Below, piece after piece: positions 44,693 to 53,773 of a stretch of DNA of 64,000 bases. The stretch comes from CALBPI01 sp038531945 (GTDB taxonomy: Bacteria; Pseudomonadota; Gammaproteobacteria; Steroidobacterales; Woeseiaceae): assembly GCA_038531945.1 (NCBI GenBank), contig JBCBBH010000001.1, positions 930,001-994,000 on the forward strand. Reading direction: 5' to 3'. Positions within the stretch are counted from its first letter, which is position 1, and each line of letters starts with the position of its first letter. Both the position numbers and the translations under genes were made by a program. The notes below the pieces were generated by a model that was not told the DNA's origin, did not search any database, and saw only the letters and a list, made by a program, of their open reading frames with translations.

Positions 44693-46057
44693 TTACAAGC
44701 CCTGGTAGCTGTTGCTGACCTCAAACATCTGGATAAAGAACGATCGAAGGGTTGCTTCGGCTTCCGCTTTGGACATCAGTCGTTCGGCTTCTATCAGTGC
44801 TGCCATGTCCTGAATGGTGCGTTTGCCGTCGATCATCGACATCAGGAACGCGTGTATCCGGGTCGACATCGCCTGCGACTGAAACGAGTCGTTCAAAGGG
44901 ACTGCGAGATCTCCCTGTACCAGCCAGTCGGGCAATGCGACGTGGCGAGGGGGTTTTGGCGTATCTTCTGTCTTTGTCATGCTCATGACAACGACACGTT
45001 CGCTTCGTGCGTGGCGGTTTGCCGGTGAGACCATGTACGGGATTTCGCTCTCAACGACTGCGGGCTGCGAGAACCCTTGATCCGCAATGATCTCAAGCGT
45101 TTCCTCAAGACTGACGCGCTCCAAAGGGTCGGCAGTGCGAAACACGTGTGAACCGAACCAAATCCATTGGCCGCCTGGCTTCAAAAGCTGATTCCATCGT
45201 GCAACCTGACGTGTGAGCGGTTCTGCGAGGACATCGCCGAGCCACGGTGTGACCAGCGTATCGAACGTGGCTGGTTTGAATGGCGCGCGCAGGACGTTCG
45301 CCAGGACATGGTGAAAGTTCTCTGCTGCCGGGGCGGGGGCGCTTAGCGTTCGCGCACAGGCAACGCTGTTTGCATCGATCGGTGCCAGAGGGAACTCATG
45401 GAGATCGACACGATCGCCTCGCATGATGCGCTCTGCTGCCAGTACCAACAATGGATTGAAATCGACCGCGACTGTCCTGGCGGGTTGCAAATGCTCATGC
45501 AGGTCATAAGCAAGTCGGCCGCCACCGGATCCGAGCACAAGCAGATTTCCGATGTCATGATCTTGTAGTGCGCTGCTGACCAGCTCAAGCGACCGGCAAT
45601 TCTCGTCGTCGCCCCAGCACCAATCACGATGCAAGTTGGCGTAGTAGGTCGCCAGGCCCTGGTCGGACGGCAATCGCGTTCTCAACGCGAGATACGTGCT
45701 GTGGTCGGCGACCTCGGTCTTGAGTTCCAGCGGCTTGAGTAACTCGACTAACTCATCGCGATGTGCACGGAGCGCGGTGTGCAGGTGTCGCAGTCGATCG
45801 CGTGTCGTGTCAGACGATATATCAGATTTGAGGGATTGCTCGAGTAAGTCGCTTTGATCGTCGATCTCAGCAAGACGCGCATGGTAGCGGCTGCGCCAGT
45901 CATCCAGTGTGACCGTTGGCTCGGCGAACAAGAACGGCACGCCATTGAGAATTGGAAACTCTGTGCCGGCACCTCTGCTGGTCAGGCGTTTGCCGTCGAA
46001 CTCAATCGGTTGGTCACAGCGAGGGCACGCGAGTAATTCAAGAAATTGTGGATCCAT
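44693..46057 (-). CDS. Three-domain SAM methyltransferase (zinc ribbon, methyltransferase, PqqD-like tail)
   Basis: 454 residues from ATG 46057. The N-terminus is a Trm112/UPF0434-like module (LLACPRCDQPIEFDGKRL, FPILNGVPFLF), but only one CxxC pair is seen. The middle has a class I methyltransferase motif I (NLLVLGSGGGRLAYDL) and an acidic motif II (TVAVDFNPLLVLAAERI), with resemblance to the N2227/carnosine methyltransferase group. The last 75 residues (IHAFLMSMIDGKRTIQDMAALIE) look like a PqqD/winged-helix peptide-binding module. The substrate is unknown; the fusion suggests a peptide or protein-bound target. The gene has no coupled partner. Confidence 0.78.
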   Translation of the reverse strand: MDPQFLELLACPRCDQPIEFDGKRLTSRGAGTEFPILNGVPFLFAEPTVTLDDWRSRYHARLAEIDDQSDLLEQSLKSDISSDTTRDRLRHLHTALRAHRDELVELLKPLELKTEVADHSTYLALRTRLPSDQGLATYYANLHRDWCWGDDENCRSLELVSSALQDHDIGNLLVLGSGGGRLAYDLHEHLQPARTVAVDFNPLLVLAAERIMRGDRVDLHEFPLAPIDANSVACARTLSAPAPAAENFHHVLANVLRAPFKPATFDTLVTPWLGDVLAEPLTRQVARWNQLLKPGGQWIWFGSHVFRTADPLERVSLEETLEIIADQGFSQPAVVESEIPYMVSPANRHARSERVVVMSMTKTEDTPKPPRHVALPDWLVQGDLAVPLNDSFQSQAMSTRIHAFLMSMIDGKRTIQDMAALIEAERLMSKAEAEATLRSFFIQMFEVSNSYQGL

Positions 46058-46082
46058 GCGCGCATGGTAGCGGATTGCGTCA

Positions 46083-47537
46083 TCAGTCTGGTGGATCAAG
46101 GTCACGGTGTACGGCAATTTTTCCGGCCAGTTCCTGACCGTCGGCCCGTCCGAATCGAACGATCACGTCGTCGCGTCCGTCCGCGTCAACATCCGCCAGG
46201 GCGACTTCAGTTCCGTCCGCCGGGCCGGTGATATCGAGACTCGTTGAGCGGTTGGCGAAGCTGCCTCCGGAAAGGCCTTTCCTCCAATTCAATATCCGTT
46301 TGCGTTCCTTCAGGATCAGGTCGTTAATGCCGTCACCATCAAGGTCGCCGAACGTGATCGTCGGGAACTCGACTTGTCCGGTGCCGAAATCGAATTTTAC
46401 GCGACTCTTGATTTCGGTGGTGGCCTCGCTCTGAATCGTGCCGGACGCATCGGCCGTGTAGATTTCAATGCGCATCGTGACAGAGCGCGAAAAGAGTGCG
46501 CCAATAATCGCTCTAACGCCAACCTGTACGCTGGCAGAGACCAGCATGTTGCGGTCATCGTCGAGCGATTCGAGCCGCATTCCGACCTGAAAGCCGCGAC
46601 TCGACAAGGTGGAATTGGCCGCTTCGTCGAAGACAAGCGTGTCGTTGTTCAAGCGACCGTGGTGCACACGGTAGGTTGTAGTCTTATCGAACACCCCTCG
46701 ACTGACCGTTTCCAGCGTCATGATATCGGGCAGACCGTCGCCGTTGATATCAACGAAACGGTCCATTTCTCGCAGCACAATATTGTTCTGATCGATATCT
46801 TCGTAGCTATTGTAGTAGCGCTCCAATTCCAGCTCATCGCTGAGTCCAAGATTCAGTTGGGTGACGGTGGGTTCTGTGGCGTCCGGGGCGACACTCAAAA
46901 GCTCCGCGCCGCGGACCGAGTAGAGCGTGCCGCCACCAATCGAATCGGCGGCGGTGACGCTCGCGGGGCGATAGGTGGTGCTGCTGTCGTAGGTGCGCCG
47001 GAAGCTCTCGATAGCGACATCACGCCGAGCCGCACCGTCGATCACGTGCAACGTATCGAAATCCGGCACAACGAGCTCGGGCTCATCGTCGCTGTCGATA
47101 TTGCGGGCAAAATTCAGTGAGCTTGACAGTTCGGCGAGAGAACGGCCGCGAAACAGACTCTTGGTGGCGGCGATATCGGCCCAGTCACCGTCGAAACTGC
47201 GCAAGGCGTGAACACCATCTGCGGTCAAAACGAACAACGTCTCTCCGCCGTCGGAACTCGGTGCTGTATCGATGGCAACAGCAGACTGTGGCAACGCAAG
47301 CTCGCGGTAAATGACCTCACCCGCATCAACACCCAGCAGGCCGAGACGTGGCAGCCCACGATCATCTCGACCGGCAAACGCCAGGGCGCTGCCATCGCTG
47401 TTCGCGAATTGCAGTTCGCGCATGCCCGTTTGAACTCGGAATTGAGGCTCTACCCACTCAGGTTCGGCGCGTGCCACGAGTGTGATGATCGCGAGAATCG
47501 CGATGGCGACTGCCCGCAGTAGATGTCGTTCGTACAT
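46083..47537 (-). CDS. Exported FG-GAP/VCBS repeat protein
   Basis: 484 residues with a signal peptide (MYERHLLRAVAIAILAIITLVARA) and a repetitive beta-propeller-like body. Several calcium-binding FG-GAP/VCBS repeats are visible, for example DINGDGLPDIMTLE, GDLDGDGINDLILKE and DVDADGRDDVIVRFG. Such proteins are periplasmic or surface-associated and usually bind ligands or other proteins; no enzyme motif is seen. It is divergent from the amidohydrolase gene, with 72 bases between the starts, and 25 bases upstream of the methyltransferase start on the same strand. Confidence 0.82.
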   Translation of the reverse strand: MYERHLLRAVAIAILAIITLVARAEPEWVEPQFRVQTGMRELQFANSDGSALAFAGRDDRGLPRLGLLGVDAGEVIYRELALPQSAVAIDTAPSSDGGETLFVLTADGVHALRSFDGDWADIAATKSLFRGRSLAELSSSLNFARNIDSDDEPELVVPDFDTLHVIDGAARRDVAIESFRRTYDSSTTYRPASVTAADSIGGGTLYSVRGAELLSVAPDATEPTVTQLNLGLSDELELERYYNSYEDIDQNNIVLREMDRFVDINGDGLPDIMTLETVSRGVFDKTTTYRVHHGRLNNDTLVFDEAANSTLSSRGFQVGMRLESLDDDRNMLVSASVQVGVRAIIGALFSRSVTMRIEIYTADASGTIQSEATTEIKSRVKFDFGTGQVEFPTITFGDLDGDGINDLILKERKRILNWRKGLSGGSFANRSTSLDITGPADGTEVALADVDADGRDDVIVRFGRADGQELAGKIAVHRDLDPPD

Positions 47538-47609
47538 AGATTGCCTCAGAGTTTGGCCCAGTCGACCCGCAACGGTTATCGTGTTGTTGATGCCACGGAG
47601 AATACCAAG

Positions 47610-48992
47610 ATGATGATTCGAGCGATCCTGATACTTACCGTAGGACTATTGCTGTCCGTGCCGGTTCCCGCGCTGGCGGAAAACTCGGTAGCGCTGGTCG
47701 GTGGACGGTTGATCGATGGGTTTGGGCACGCGCCGATTGCCGATAGCGTGATCCTGGTGGATGGCGACAGGATCACCAAGGTTGGAACGATTGAGACCTT
47801 GGCCGTGCCGGACCACTACGAGGTCATTTCACTGGAGGGCATGGACGTGCTCCCGGGACTGTGGGAAGCACACGCGCATCTGATGTTGACCGGACATGCT
47901 GACTATCCGCGGTGGCAACGCGTCTACACGGATCGGTTCGCGGATGAAATTATGCCGGCGAGTGCGTTGCAGTTGCTGTTGGCTGGCATCACGTCGACTC
48001 GAGATCTCGGCGCGCCACTCGAAGCTTCAGTATCGCTCTTGAATGCCGTGGAGTCAGGTGAGTTGCCTGGACCTCGCCTGTTTATGTCAGGCCCGTTCCT
48101 GCAGGCGGAGGTTGCCGAGTGGCAAAAGGGCTACCGCTGGGCCGTGCGCAGTATCGGTGATGCCAAGCGACGCGTCGCCCAGCTTGACGAAGCAGGCATG
48201 GTGATCGTAAAGCTGATCGATCAGGACAAGATGCCGCGCAGCGTTGCTGAAGCCATTGTTGAGGAGGCACATGCCAGAGGCATGAAAGTCGTTGCGCATT
48301 CCCACCGTCCTGACGAGATTCGGGTCGGACTCGAGATTGGGGTCGACAATTTTGAACACACTGGGCTGACGACGGCTCCCGAGTACCCGCCGGATGTGAT
48401 GCTGATGTTGAAGGAGCGCACGGCTCGGGGTCGTGTGGCTGGAGGCCCCTTGTTCTGGACGCCCACCGTGGAGGGTCTCTGGAACTTTGACCGAACCGTA
48501 GCCAATCCTGAAAAGCTTGACGATCCTTGTTGGAAAGTGGGTCTGCAGGACGACACGATTGCAGATATTCAGTCGTCGATCGCTCAGCCTGGCCAACTCG
48601 GCTATACCCGATTGACGCCGCTGCGCAAGCCAACCTTGAAGCGAAAAATTGCTCAGTTACGCGAGGCAGGCGTGGTGTTTATGGTCGGTACGGACAGTGG
48701 CATACCGATGAAATTTCATTGCCAGTCCACCTGGAATGAAATGGATGTGCTGGTTCGAGTCATGGGGCTCCCTGTCATGGATGTCATCCGTTCCGCTGTC
48801 TATTGGCCGGCGGTCATGATGGATGTGGAGCAGGATCTCGGCACAGTGTCGGCCGGCAAGTTCGCGGATATCATAGCCGTGCGCGGCGATGTGCTGGAGT
48901 ACATCAGCTTGTTGCAACGCGTGGATTTCGTCATGAAGGGTGGCGTCGTGTACAAGCACGACGGGCGAGCAACAGCAGCCGCTTTGCCCTAG
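47610..48992 (+). CDS. Exported metal-dependent amidohydrolase
   Basis: 460 residues from ATG 47610 (GGAG 9 bases upstream), beginning with a signal peptide that ends PVPALA. Amidohydrolase-superfamily barrel: composite N-terminal beta domain (VALVGGRLIDGFGHAPI), metal ligands HAH in LWEAHAHLML, VKLID, VAHSH, NFEHTG and the late GTDSGIP aspartate, and the closing DLGTVSAGKFADIIAV. The arrangement resembles imidazolonepropionase/prolidase-like exported hydrolases that cleave cyclic amides or dipeptides. The substrate is unknown. Likely periplasmic. Confidence 0.88.
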   Translation: MMIRAILILTVGLLLSVPVPALAENSVALVGGRLIDGFGHAPIADSVILVDGDRITKVGTIETLAVPDHYEVISLEGMDVLPGLWEAHAHLMLTGHADYPRWQRVYTDRFADEIMPASALQLLLAGITSTRDLGAPLEASVSLLNAVESGELPGPRLFMSGPFLQAEVAEWQKGYRWAVRSIGDAKRRVAQLDEAGMVIVKLIDQDKMPRSVAEAIVEEAHARGMKVVAHSHRPDEIRVGLEIGVDNFEHTGLTTAPEYPPDVMLMLKERTARGRVAGGPLFWTPTVEGLWNFDRTVANPEKLDDPCWKVGLQDDTIADIQSSIAQPGQLGYTRLTPLRKPTLKRKIAQLREAGVVFMVGTDSGIPMKFHCQSTWNEMDVLVRVMGLPVMDVIRSAVYWPAVMMDVEQDLGTVSAGKFADIIAVRGDVLEYISLLQRVDFVMKGGVVYKHDGRATAAALP

Positions 48993-49006
48993 CGAAGAAA
49001 ATCCAA

Positions 49007-49038
49007 ACGGGCCGCGAGCGTTAGCACCCGCGACCCGT
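49007..49038 (-). terminator. Candidate terminator of the second TonB receptor gene
   Basis: ACGGGCCGCG / CGCGACCCGT pairs with one C-A mismatch around a 12-base loop. Read on the minus strand the hairpin is followed by TTTGGATTTTC, as expected after the receptor stop at 49049. Confidence 0.6.
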
Positions 49039-49048
49039 CTGGTGGGGG

Positions 49049-51337
49049 TCAGAATCGAAAGTCGACGGTTGCCGTTACGATTCGGGGGTTTCCGTAAAAC
49101 GCCGTGATGTTGCCTTCCAGCCCCAGAGTCGGGAAGAAGTAGCCCGCGACTTTGTATTCCTCATCTGCCAGGTTCTTGCCGTGCAGGCCGAAGTTCCAGC
49201 GACCGTCTGCATCGCTCCAGGTCACACTGGCATCCCAGATGTTGAAACTACCTTGATCCAGGAATGGATTGGGGGCCTCGAACTGACTGGCCGCACTGCG
49301 GTGACTGACTGCGCCGGTTAAGTACAACGTGCCTGAACTGCCAAACAGCTCGAGCTCACGACTCCAGTTCAGCCGACCCTGTGCCGTCCAGTCCGGGGTG
49401 TTCTGAAAGACTCGTTGAGACGCAACATCTTCGCCGAACGCATCGATGAACTCGTTGAAAACTGCCTGGATGTAGCCGATTGACCAGTTGAAACTCAGGC
49501 TATCGGTCAGAAATGCGGTGCCCTCGAACTCCGCGCCTGTAATGTCTGCATCCGCGGCGTTCGATGTGATGCCGACAAACGTCTCTGTGACACCATCATT
49601 GTCGGTGTCGAGTCCGACAGAGCCGGGGATTTGCACATCTTCGTAGGCATTGCGGAACAATGCGATATTGGTGACGACTCGACCGTCGAGCCAGGTTCCT
49701 TTGAGCCCCAGTTCGAATGCATCAACAATTTCAGGTTGGAACAACATGAACTGAAAAATATCCTCGGCATCGATCGTGCCGTCTCCGTTCAGATCGGGCG
49801 CGGCCGTCGTTTGGCCGCGGGGGTCGAAGCCACCACCTTTGAAACCGCGGTTGTAACTGGCATACAGGTTCACACTATCTGTAGCCGCCCAGGCCAGAGA
49901 CACGCGCGGCGTGAACTCGGTGAATTCCTCACTGCCCTGAAAATCCGATGTTGTCGCGATCGCCACGGCGGTTCCACCGAAAAATTCCGATGTGCCGCCG
50001 ATCAGCGTCTCGCGCAACACACGCGCGTCTCTTTCATCGGACGTGTAGCGCCCGCCGACGGACAGAGCAAGGGTATCGGTCAGGTCGAACGTGACATCAG
50101 CGAACACGGCCCAGCTGGTCGTATCAACGTCGCCCAGCGTGAAAGCATTCAGGCCGGGCAGCATGATCGCAGCACCCGTGTTACCGAGAATCACGTCGAA
50201 CGCGTTGAAGGCATTCGCATCCAGATAGTAAAACCCGAACAATCCATCCCAGCCGTCGCCGGCATACAGTAGCTGCAACTCCTCAGAGAGTTGGTCGTTC
50301 TCGTAAATCACCGGAACATCGAGATCGACGCCCTCAAGGGAGTCGAAGTCGATCGGTGAGAACGACTCGTCTTCGCGATACGCGAGGATGTTGCGGAGCG
50401 TCCAGTTGTCGTTCAGCGTCCACTCGGTGGTCAGCGAGTAACCCTGCGCGGTGACTTCCTGTTCGGGGTTGTTGAGACCTGCCCGAGTGTCGAACACGTC
50501 ATCGAGTATTGGTGCCCCGGTAAAGTTACCGACAGTTAGCCTGTGTCCCTGGCGAGGGTCTGATTGGTCATCGATGTAGTCGGCCGCGAAGCGTAGGAAA
50601 AAGGTGTCGCTCGGGTTCCATTCCAGACTGCCGCGAAATCCAAGGATGTCTTTCTGGTAATTTTCCACACCCGGTAATGTCAGATTGTCACCAAATCCGT
50701 CCCGCGTCAGTTTCGCGATCGAACCGCCGATACGCAGCGTCTCGCTGATCGGAGTTGAGGCGGTCAGTACACCATCGAGCTGATTGAAGCTGCCGACCGA
50801 CAAACGCACGTTGGCCTCTGCTTCGTCAGCCAGTCGCTTGCTGACGTATTTGATGGCGCCGCCAATAGTGTTTCTGCCATATAGCGTGCCTTGCGGGCCC
50901 CGCAGCACCTCGATGCGCTCGACGTCGTAGATATCGAGCACGGCCGCTTGCGGGCGGTTTAGATAAACATCGTCGACGTAGATGCCGATGCCGGCCTCGA
51001 AGCCGGCGACCGGATCTTGTTGACCGACGCCGCGGATGAACGCCGACAGGGTGGTATTGGTGCCACGCGAAACTTCGAGCGTGACATTGGGTGCCGCTTG
51101 CCCGACGGCGACCAGGTCGGACAGGCCTGTGCGGGCGATGTCCTCGGCAGTGAGTGCGGTGATGGCCACCGGGACGTCCTGCAGCGATTCCTCGCGTCGA
51201 CGCGCCGTGACGACGATTTCCTCGACAACGCCCGAGGCTCCGGTGGTTTGAGCCAACAAGGGTGACGGCATGCTGAGCGCGCCGGCACCGGCAATCAAGA
51301 CTCCGGCAGTACACCGGATCGAAGCGTTTAATGACAT
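49049..51337 (-). CDS. TonB-dependent receptor of the TetR-controlled polyester-use island
   Basis: 762 residues from ATG 51337, preceded by GGGGGG at good spacing. Signal peptide ending PSPLLAQ, TonB box EEIVVTARRREESLQDVPVAI, plug (VLRGPQGTLYGRNTIGGAIKYVSKR in two parts) and a barrel ending VTATVDFRF with the usual terminal phenylalanine. This subtype with LQDVPVAI is common in marine and sphingomonad-like bacteria and takes up hydrophobic or aromatic compounds, although specificity cannot be read. Two TetR-type palindromes lie in its promoter, the same as those before the ligase operon, so its ligand is probably related to the substrates of that operon. Confidence 0.92.
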   Translation of the reverse strand: MSLNASIRCTAGVLIAGAGALSMPSPLLAQTTGASGVVEEIVVTARRREESLQDVPVAITALTAEDIARTGLSDLVAVGQAAPNVTLEVSRGTNTTLSAFIRGVGQQDPVAGFEAGIGIYVDDVYLNRPQAAVLDIYDVERIEVLRGPQGTLYGRNTIGGAIKYVSKRLADEAEANVRLSVGSFNQLDGVLTASTPISETLRIGGSIAKLTRDGFGDNLTLPGVENYQKDILGFRGSLEWNPSDTFFLRFAADYIDDQSDPRQGHRLTVGNFTGAPILDDVFDTRAGLNNPEQEVTAQGYSLTTEWTLNDNWTLRNILAYREDESFSPIDFDSLEGVDLDVPVIYENDQLSEELQLLYAGDGWDGLFGFYYLDANAFNAFDVILGNTGAAIMLPGLNAFTLGDVDTTSWAVFADVTFDLTDTLALSVGGRYTSDERDARVLRETLIGGTSEFFGGTAVAIATTSDFQGSEEFTEFTPRVSLAWAATDSVNLYASYNRGFKGGGFDPRGQTTAAPDLNGDGTIDAEDIFQFMLFQPEIVDAFELGLKGTWLDGRVVTNIALFRNAYEDVQIPGSVGLDTDNDGVTETFVGITSNAADADITGAEFEGTAFLTDSLSFNWSIGYIQAVFNEFIDAFGEDVASQRVFQNTPDWTAQGRLNWSRELELFGSSGTLYLTGAVSHRSAASQFEAPNPFLDQGSFNIWDASVTWSDADGRWNFGLHGKNLADEEYKVAGYFFPTLGLEGNITAFYGNPRIVTATVDFRF

Positions 51338-51384
51338 TGGAGCCCCCCAAAAGACGAATCGGATCAATCCAGAATTGATCGAGT

Positions 51385-51426
51385 TTCAACGAACGCTGAA
51401 TGAATCTTAATTCAGCGTTCGTTGAA
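51385..51426. promoter_or_regulatory. Two TetR-type operators upstream of the TonB receptor
   Basis: TTCAACGAACGCTGAA (51385-51400) and TTCAGCGTTCGTTGAA (51411-51426) are near-perfect copies of TTCAACGNNCGTTGAA and are reverse complements of each other, 26 bases apart start to start. Confidence 0.8.
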
Positions 51427-51464
51427 AAATCAAACGTGAAGTGCCTTCCGGTAGCGCGCTGAGG

Positions 51465-52109
51465 TTACGTGGGGTTGCAGATATGCCTGAATCCGGCGGC
51501 AATAAATCGTGGTAAGCGATCACTGATCGCATCCATATCCTTGGACTGACACAAACCCTGGGACAGATTGTCGATGCGGCCGGTTTCCGCGAAGGTCAGG
51601 GTCAGTGCTCCGGAAAGAAAGTGGTAGCACCAGAACAAATCGACGTCAGCTGCGTCTGGCATCGCCCGCCGAATGGCATCCATAAACCGGCGAACCAGAG
51701 GGTCGAAAAAACGTGTCATGAGTTCACCGCCCCATTGCGGAGAGTTGTTGATCTGGGCGATCAACGCAAAGTAATCGCGCCACGTGTCGTGATCTTCTGC
51801 CAGCAGCTTCAACAACGGTTGCGTGAATGCTTCGATAATCTCCTGAACCGACGGCGCGTCGTCGGGGTGCCTCTGCTCAACAGCATCGAGAGCGGCATGC
51901 CGGACGTCATTCATATGATCCGCTCGACGCATCAGGACGGCATCAAACAGGTCACGCTTGGAGTCGAAATGGTAGTAGGCCAGCGCCACATCGGCGCCAG
52001 CCTCACGCATGATCTGTCGGACCGTGACGCCCGCGAAGCCTTCTTTGGCAAACAGTTTTTCAGCCGCATCCAGAATGCGTTGTTTGGTCTCGTTTGATCT
52101 CGGAGCCAC
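51465..52109 (-). CDS. TetR-family repressor of the polyester-use island
   Basis: 214 residues starting at GTG 52109 with GAGGA 6 bases upstream. N-terminal TetR helix-turn-helix (TKQRILDAAEKLFAKEGFAGVTVRQIMREAGADVALAYYHFDSKRDLFDAV in adjoining parts, residues 8-58) and a C-terminal ligand domain of the CerR/YbiH-like type (LAEDHDTWRDYFALIAQIN). It sits between the receptor gene, whose promoter it faces, and the ligase operon; two copies of the same palindrome occur on each side, so it very probably represses the receptor, itself and the operon until an acyl or acyl-CoA effector appears. The effector is inferred. Confidence 0.93.
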   Translation of the reverse strand: MAPRSNETKQRILDAAEKLFAKEGFAGVTVRQIMREAGADVALAYYHFDSKRDLFDAVLMRRADHMNDVRHAALDAVEQRHPDDAPSVQEIIEAFTQPLLKLLAEDHDTWRDYFALIAQINNSPQWGGELMTRFFDPLVRRFMDAIRRAMPDAADVDLFWCYHFLSGALTLTFAETGRIDNLSQGLCQSKDMDAISDRLPRFIAAGFRHICNPT

Positions 52110-52162
52110 CGGAAATCCTCATGAATGTGGTACTTCGAAGACTAGAGAGTAACCGGTTGCGT

Positions 52163-52200
52163 TTCAACGGACGTTGAATTAGTCTTCAACGCTCGTTGAA
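52163..52200. promoter_or_regulatory. Two TetR-type operators between the repressor and ligase operon
   Basis: TTCAACGGACGTTGAA (52163-52178) and TTCAACGCTCGTTGAA (52185-52200) are both exact matches to TTCAACGNNCGTTGAA, 22 bases apart start to start, in the 119-base divergent region between TetR and the ligase gene. Confidence 0.85.
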
Positions 52201-52228
52201 ATATCGGCATAGCCATGGGGGGCATTCG

Positions 52229-53773
52229 ATGGCGTGGTTTTCACCAGACCCTTTGTATCTGCCACAGATACTGGATCTGAATGCCGAAACTCGCCCGACT
52301 CAAATCGCGTTCCAGATGGAGGATGTCTCGTGGACGTGGCGGCAGCTTATCGAGAAATGCCAACGGTGGTCGGGTGTTCTCGAATCGCTTGGCTTACGTC
52401 ATGGCAACCGAGTGGCTGTTGTGATGGAAAACTCACCAGAGACGCTGGTGTCGTTGTTGGGCACGATTTACGGCGGGTTTGTTGCGGTGCCGATCAACAC
52501 CGCGGTCACCGATGAAACGGTTGTCGGGATGCTCAACGATAGTGAGGCCAGTGTTCTGGTCTGCAACGAGCCGCACGCCGCGAGACTCGATGCACTGACC
52601 GGCGACCTTGAGCATTTATGTGCGCGTGTCAGTTCCGATGCACACCGTGACTGGCATCTGTTTGACGATTTGATGGATCAGACGACTCCGCGTGCTCGCG
52701 CCGCGTCGGTCGATGGCACGGACGAGTGCAACATCATCTACAGTTCCGGGACTACCGGGCTGCCCAAAGGCATTGTGCATGACCATCGCTGTCGCTCGGC
52801 ATGGGCCTACGATATGGCGATTGCGCTGCACTATCACCCGACGGCAAACACGCTGTGCACACTCGGGTTGTATTCGAATATCACGTGGGTCGCGATGCTC
52901 GCGACTTTACTGGCGGGCGGCACGCTGCACGTGATGCGCCGTTTTGATGTCGATGACACGTTGCGCTATGTCGACGAGCATCACATTTCGCATACCGCGA
53001 TGGTACCGGTGCAACTCCAGCGGATGCTCGAGTCCGATGCGCTCAACGCCGCTGACTTGGGGTCGCTGGAAAGCCTGATGTGTTGCGGTTCACCGCTTGC
53101 GCCATCGGTTAAGCAGGCGGTGATCGATGCTTTCGGTCATGCGTTTCTGGAGCTTTACGGCCTGACTGAAGGGCTGGTCACTGTTCTGCAACCTAAAGAT
53201 ATGACGGACCGTCTGACATCGGTCGGCAAGCCATCGCCAGGACAGTCCATCGTGATCCTCGACGACAAGGACCGTGTCTGCGCTGTTGGCGAAAGCGGTG
53301 AGATCGTAGGTCACGGCCCGTTGCAAATGGCTGGCTACCACGCTCGTGACGATGCCAATGAGGCGGCAACCTGGGTCGACGCGGACGGTCGACGTTGGCT
53401 GCGGACCGGTGATATCGGCAAGTTCGATGAGGCGGGTTATCTGTATCTCGTCGATCGAAAAAAGGACATGATCATCAGCGGCGGGCAGAACATTTATCCA
53501 GCCGATATCGAAGCGGTCGTGATAACCCACGCGGCAGTCAACGAAGTGGCTGTCATCGGCGTGCACAGTGACCGGTGGGGTGAGACGCCGTTTGCAGTTT
53601 ACGTGGGGAGTGGTGACTCGAGCGACGTGATCGAGTGGACCAATACCCGGGTTGGGAAACAGCAGCGACTTGCCGGTGCCGCGCAGGTCGATGCGTTGCC
53701 GCGCAATCCGAATGGAAAAGTGCTCAAGCGTGAGCTTCGCGAGTTTTACAAGGATGCACTCCATCGTGCGTGA
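52229..53773 (+). CDS. AMP-forming acyl-CoA ligase
   Basis: 514 residues from ATG 52229 (GGGGGG 6 bases upstream). All ANL-family motifs are present: the phosphate loop IIYSSGTTGLPKGI, YGLTEG, GDIGKFDEAGYLYLVDRKKDMII in two parts with the hinge, and the catalytic lysine near the end in NPNGKVLKREL. It activates a carboxylic acid to its CoA thioester via an acyl-AMP. In this operon the acid is probably a hydroxyalkanoate such as 3-hydroxybutyrate released by the depolymerase, though medium-chain or aromatic acids are possible. Overlaps the hydrolase gene by 20 bases. Confidence 0.92.
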   Translation: MAWFSPDPLYLPQILDLNAETRPTQIAFQMEDVSWTWRQLIEKCQRWSGVLESLGLRHGNRVAVVMENSPETLVSLLGTIYGGFVAVPINTAVTDETVVGMLNDSEASVLVCNEPHAARLDALTGDLEHLCARVSSDAHRDWHLFDDLMDQTTPRARAASVDGTDECNIIYSSGTTGLPKGIVHDHRCRSAWAYDMAIALHYHPTANTLCTLGLYSNITWVAMLATLLAGGTLHVMRRFDVDDTLRYVDEHHISHTAMVPVQLQRMLESDALNAADLGSLESLMCCGSPLAPSVKQAVIDAFGHAFLELYGLTEGLVTVLQPKDMTDRLTSVGKPSPGQSIVILDDKDRVCAVGESGEIVGHGPLQMAGYHARDDANEAATWVDADGRRWLRTGDIGKFDEAGYLYLVDRKKDMIISGGQNIYPADIEAVVITHAAVNEVAVIGVHSDRWGETPFAVYVGSGDSSDVIEWTNTRVGKQQRLAGAAQVDALPRNPNGKVLKRELREFYKDALHRA

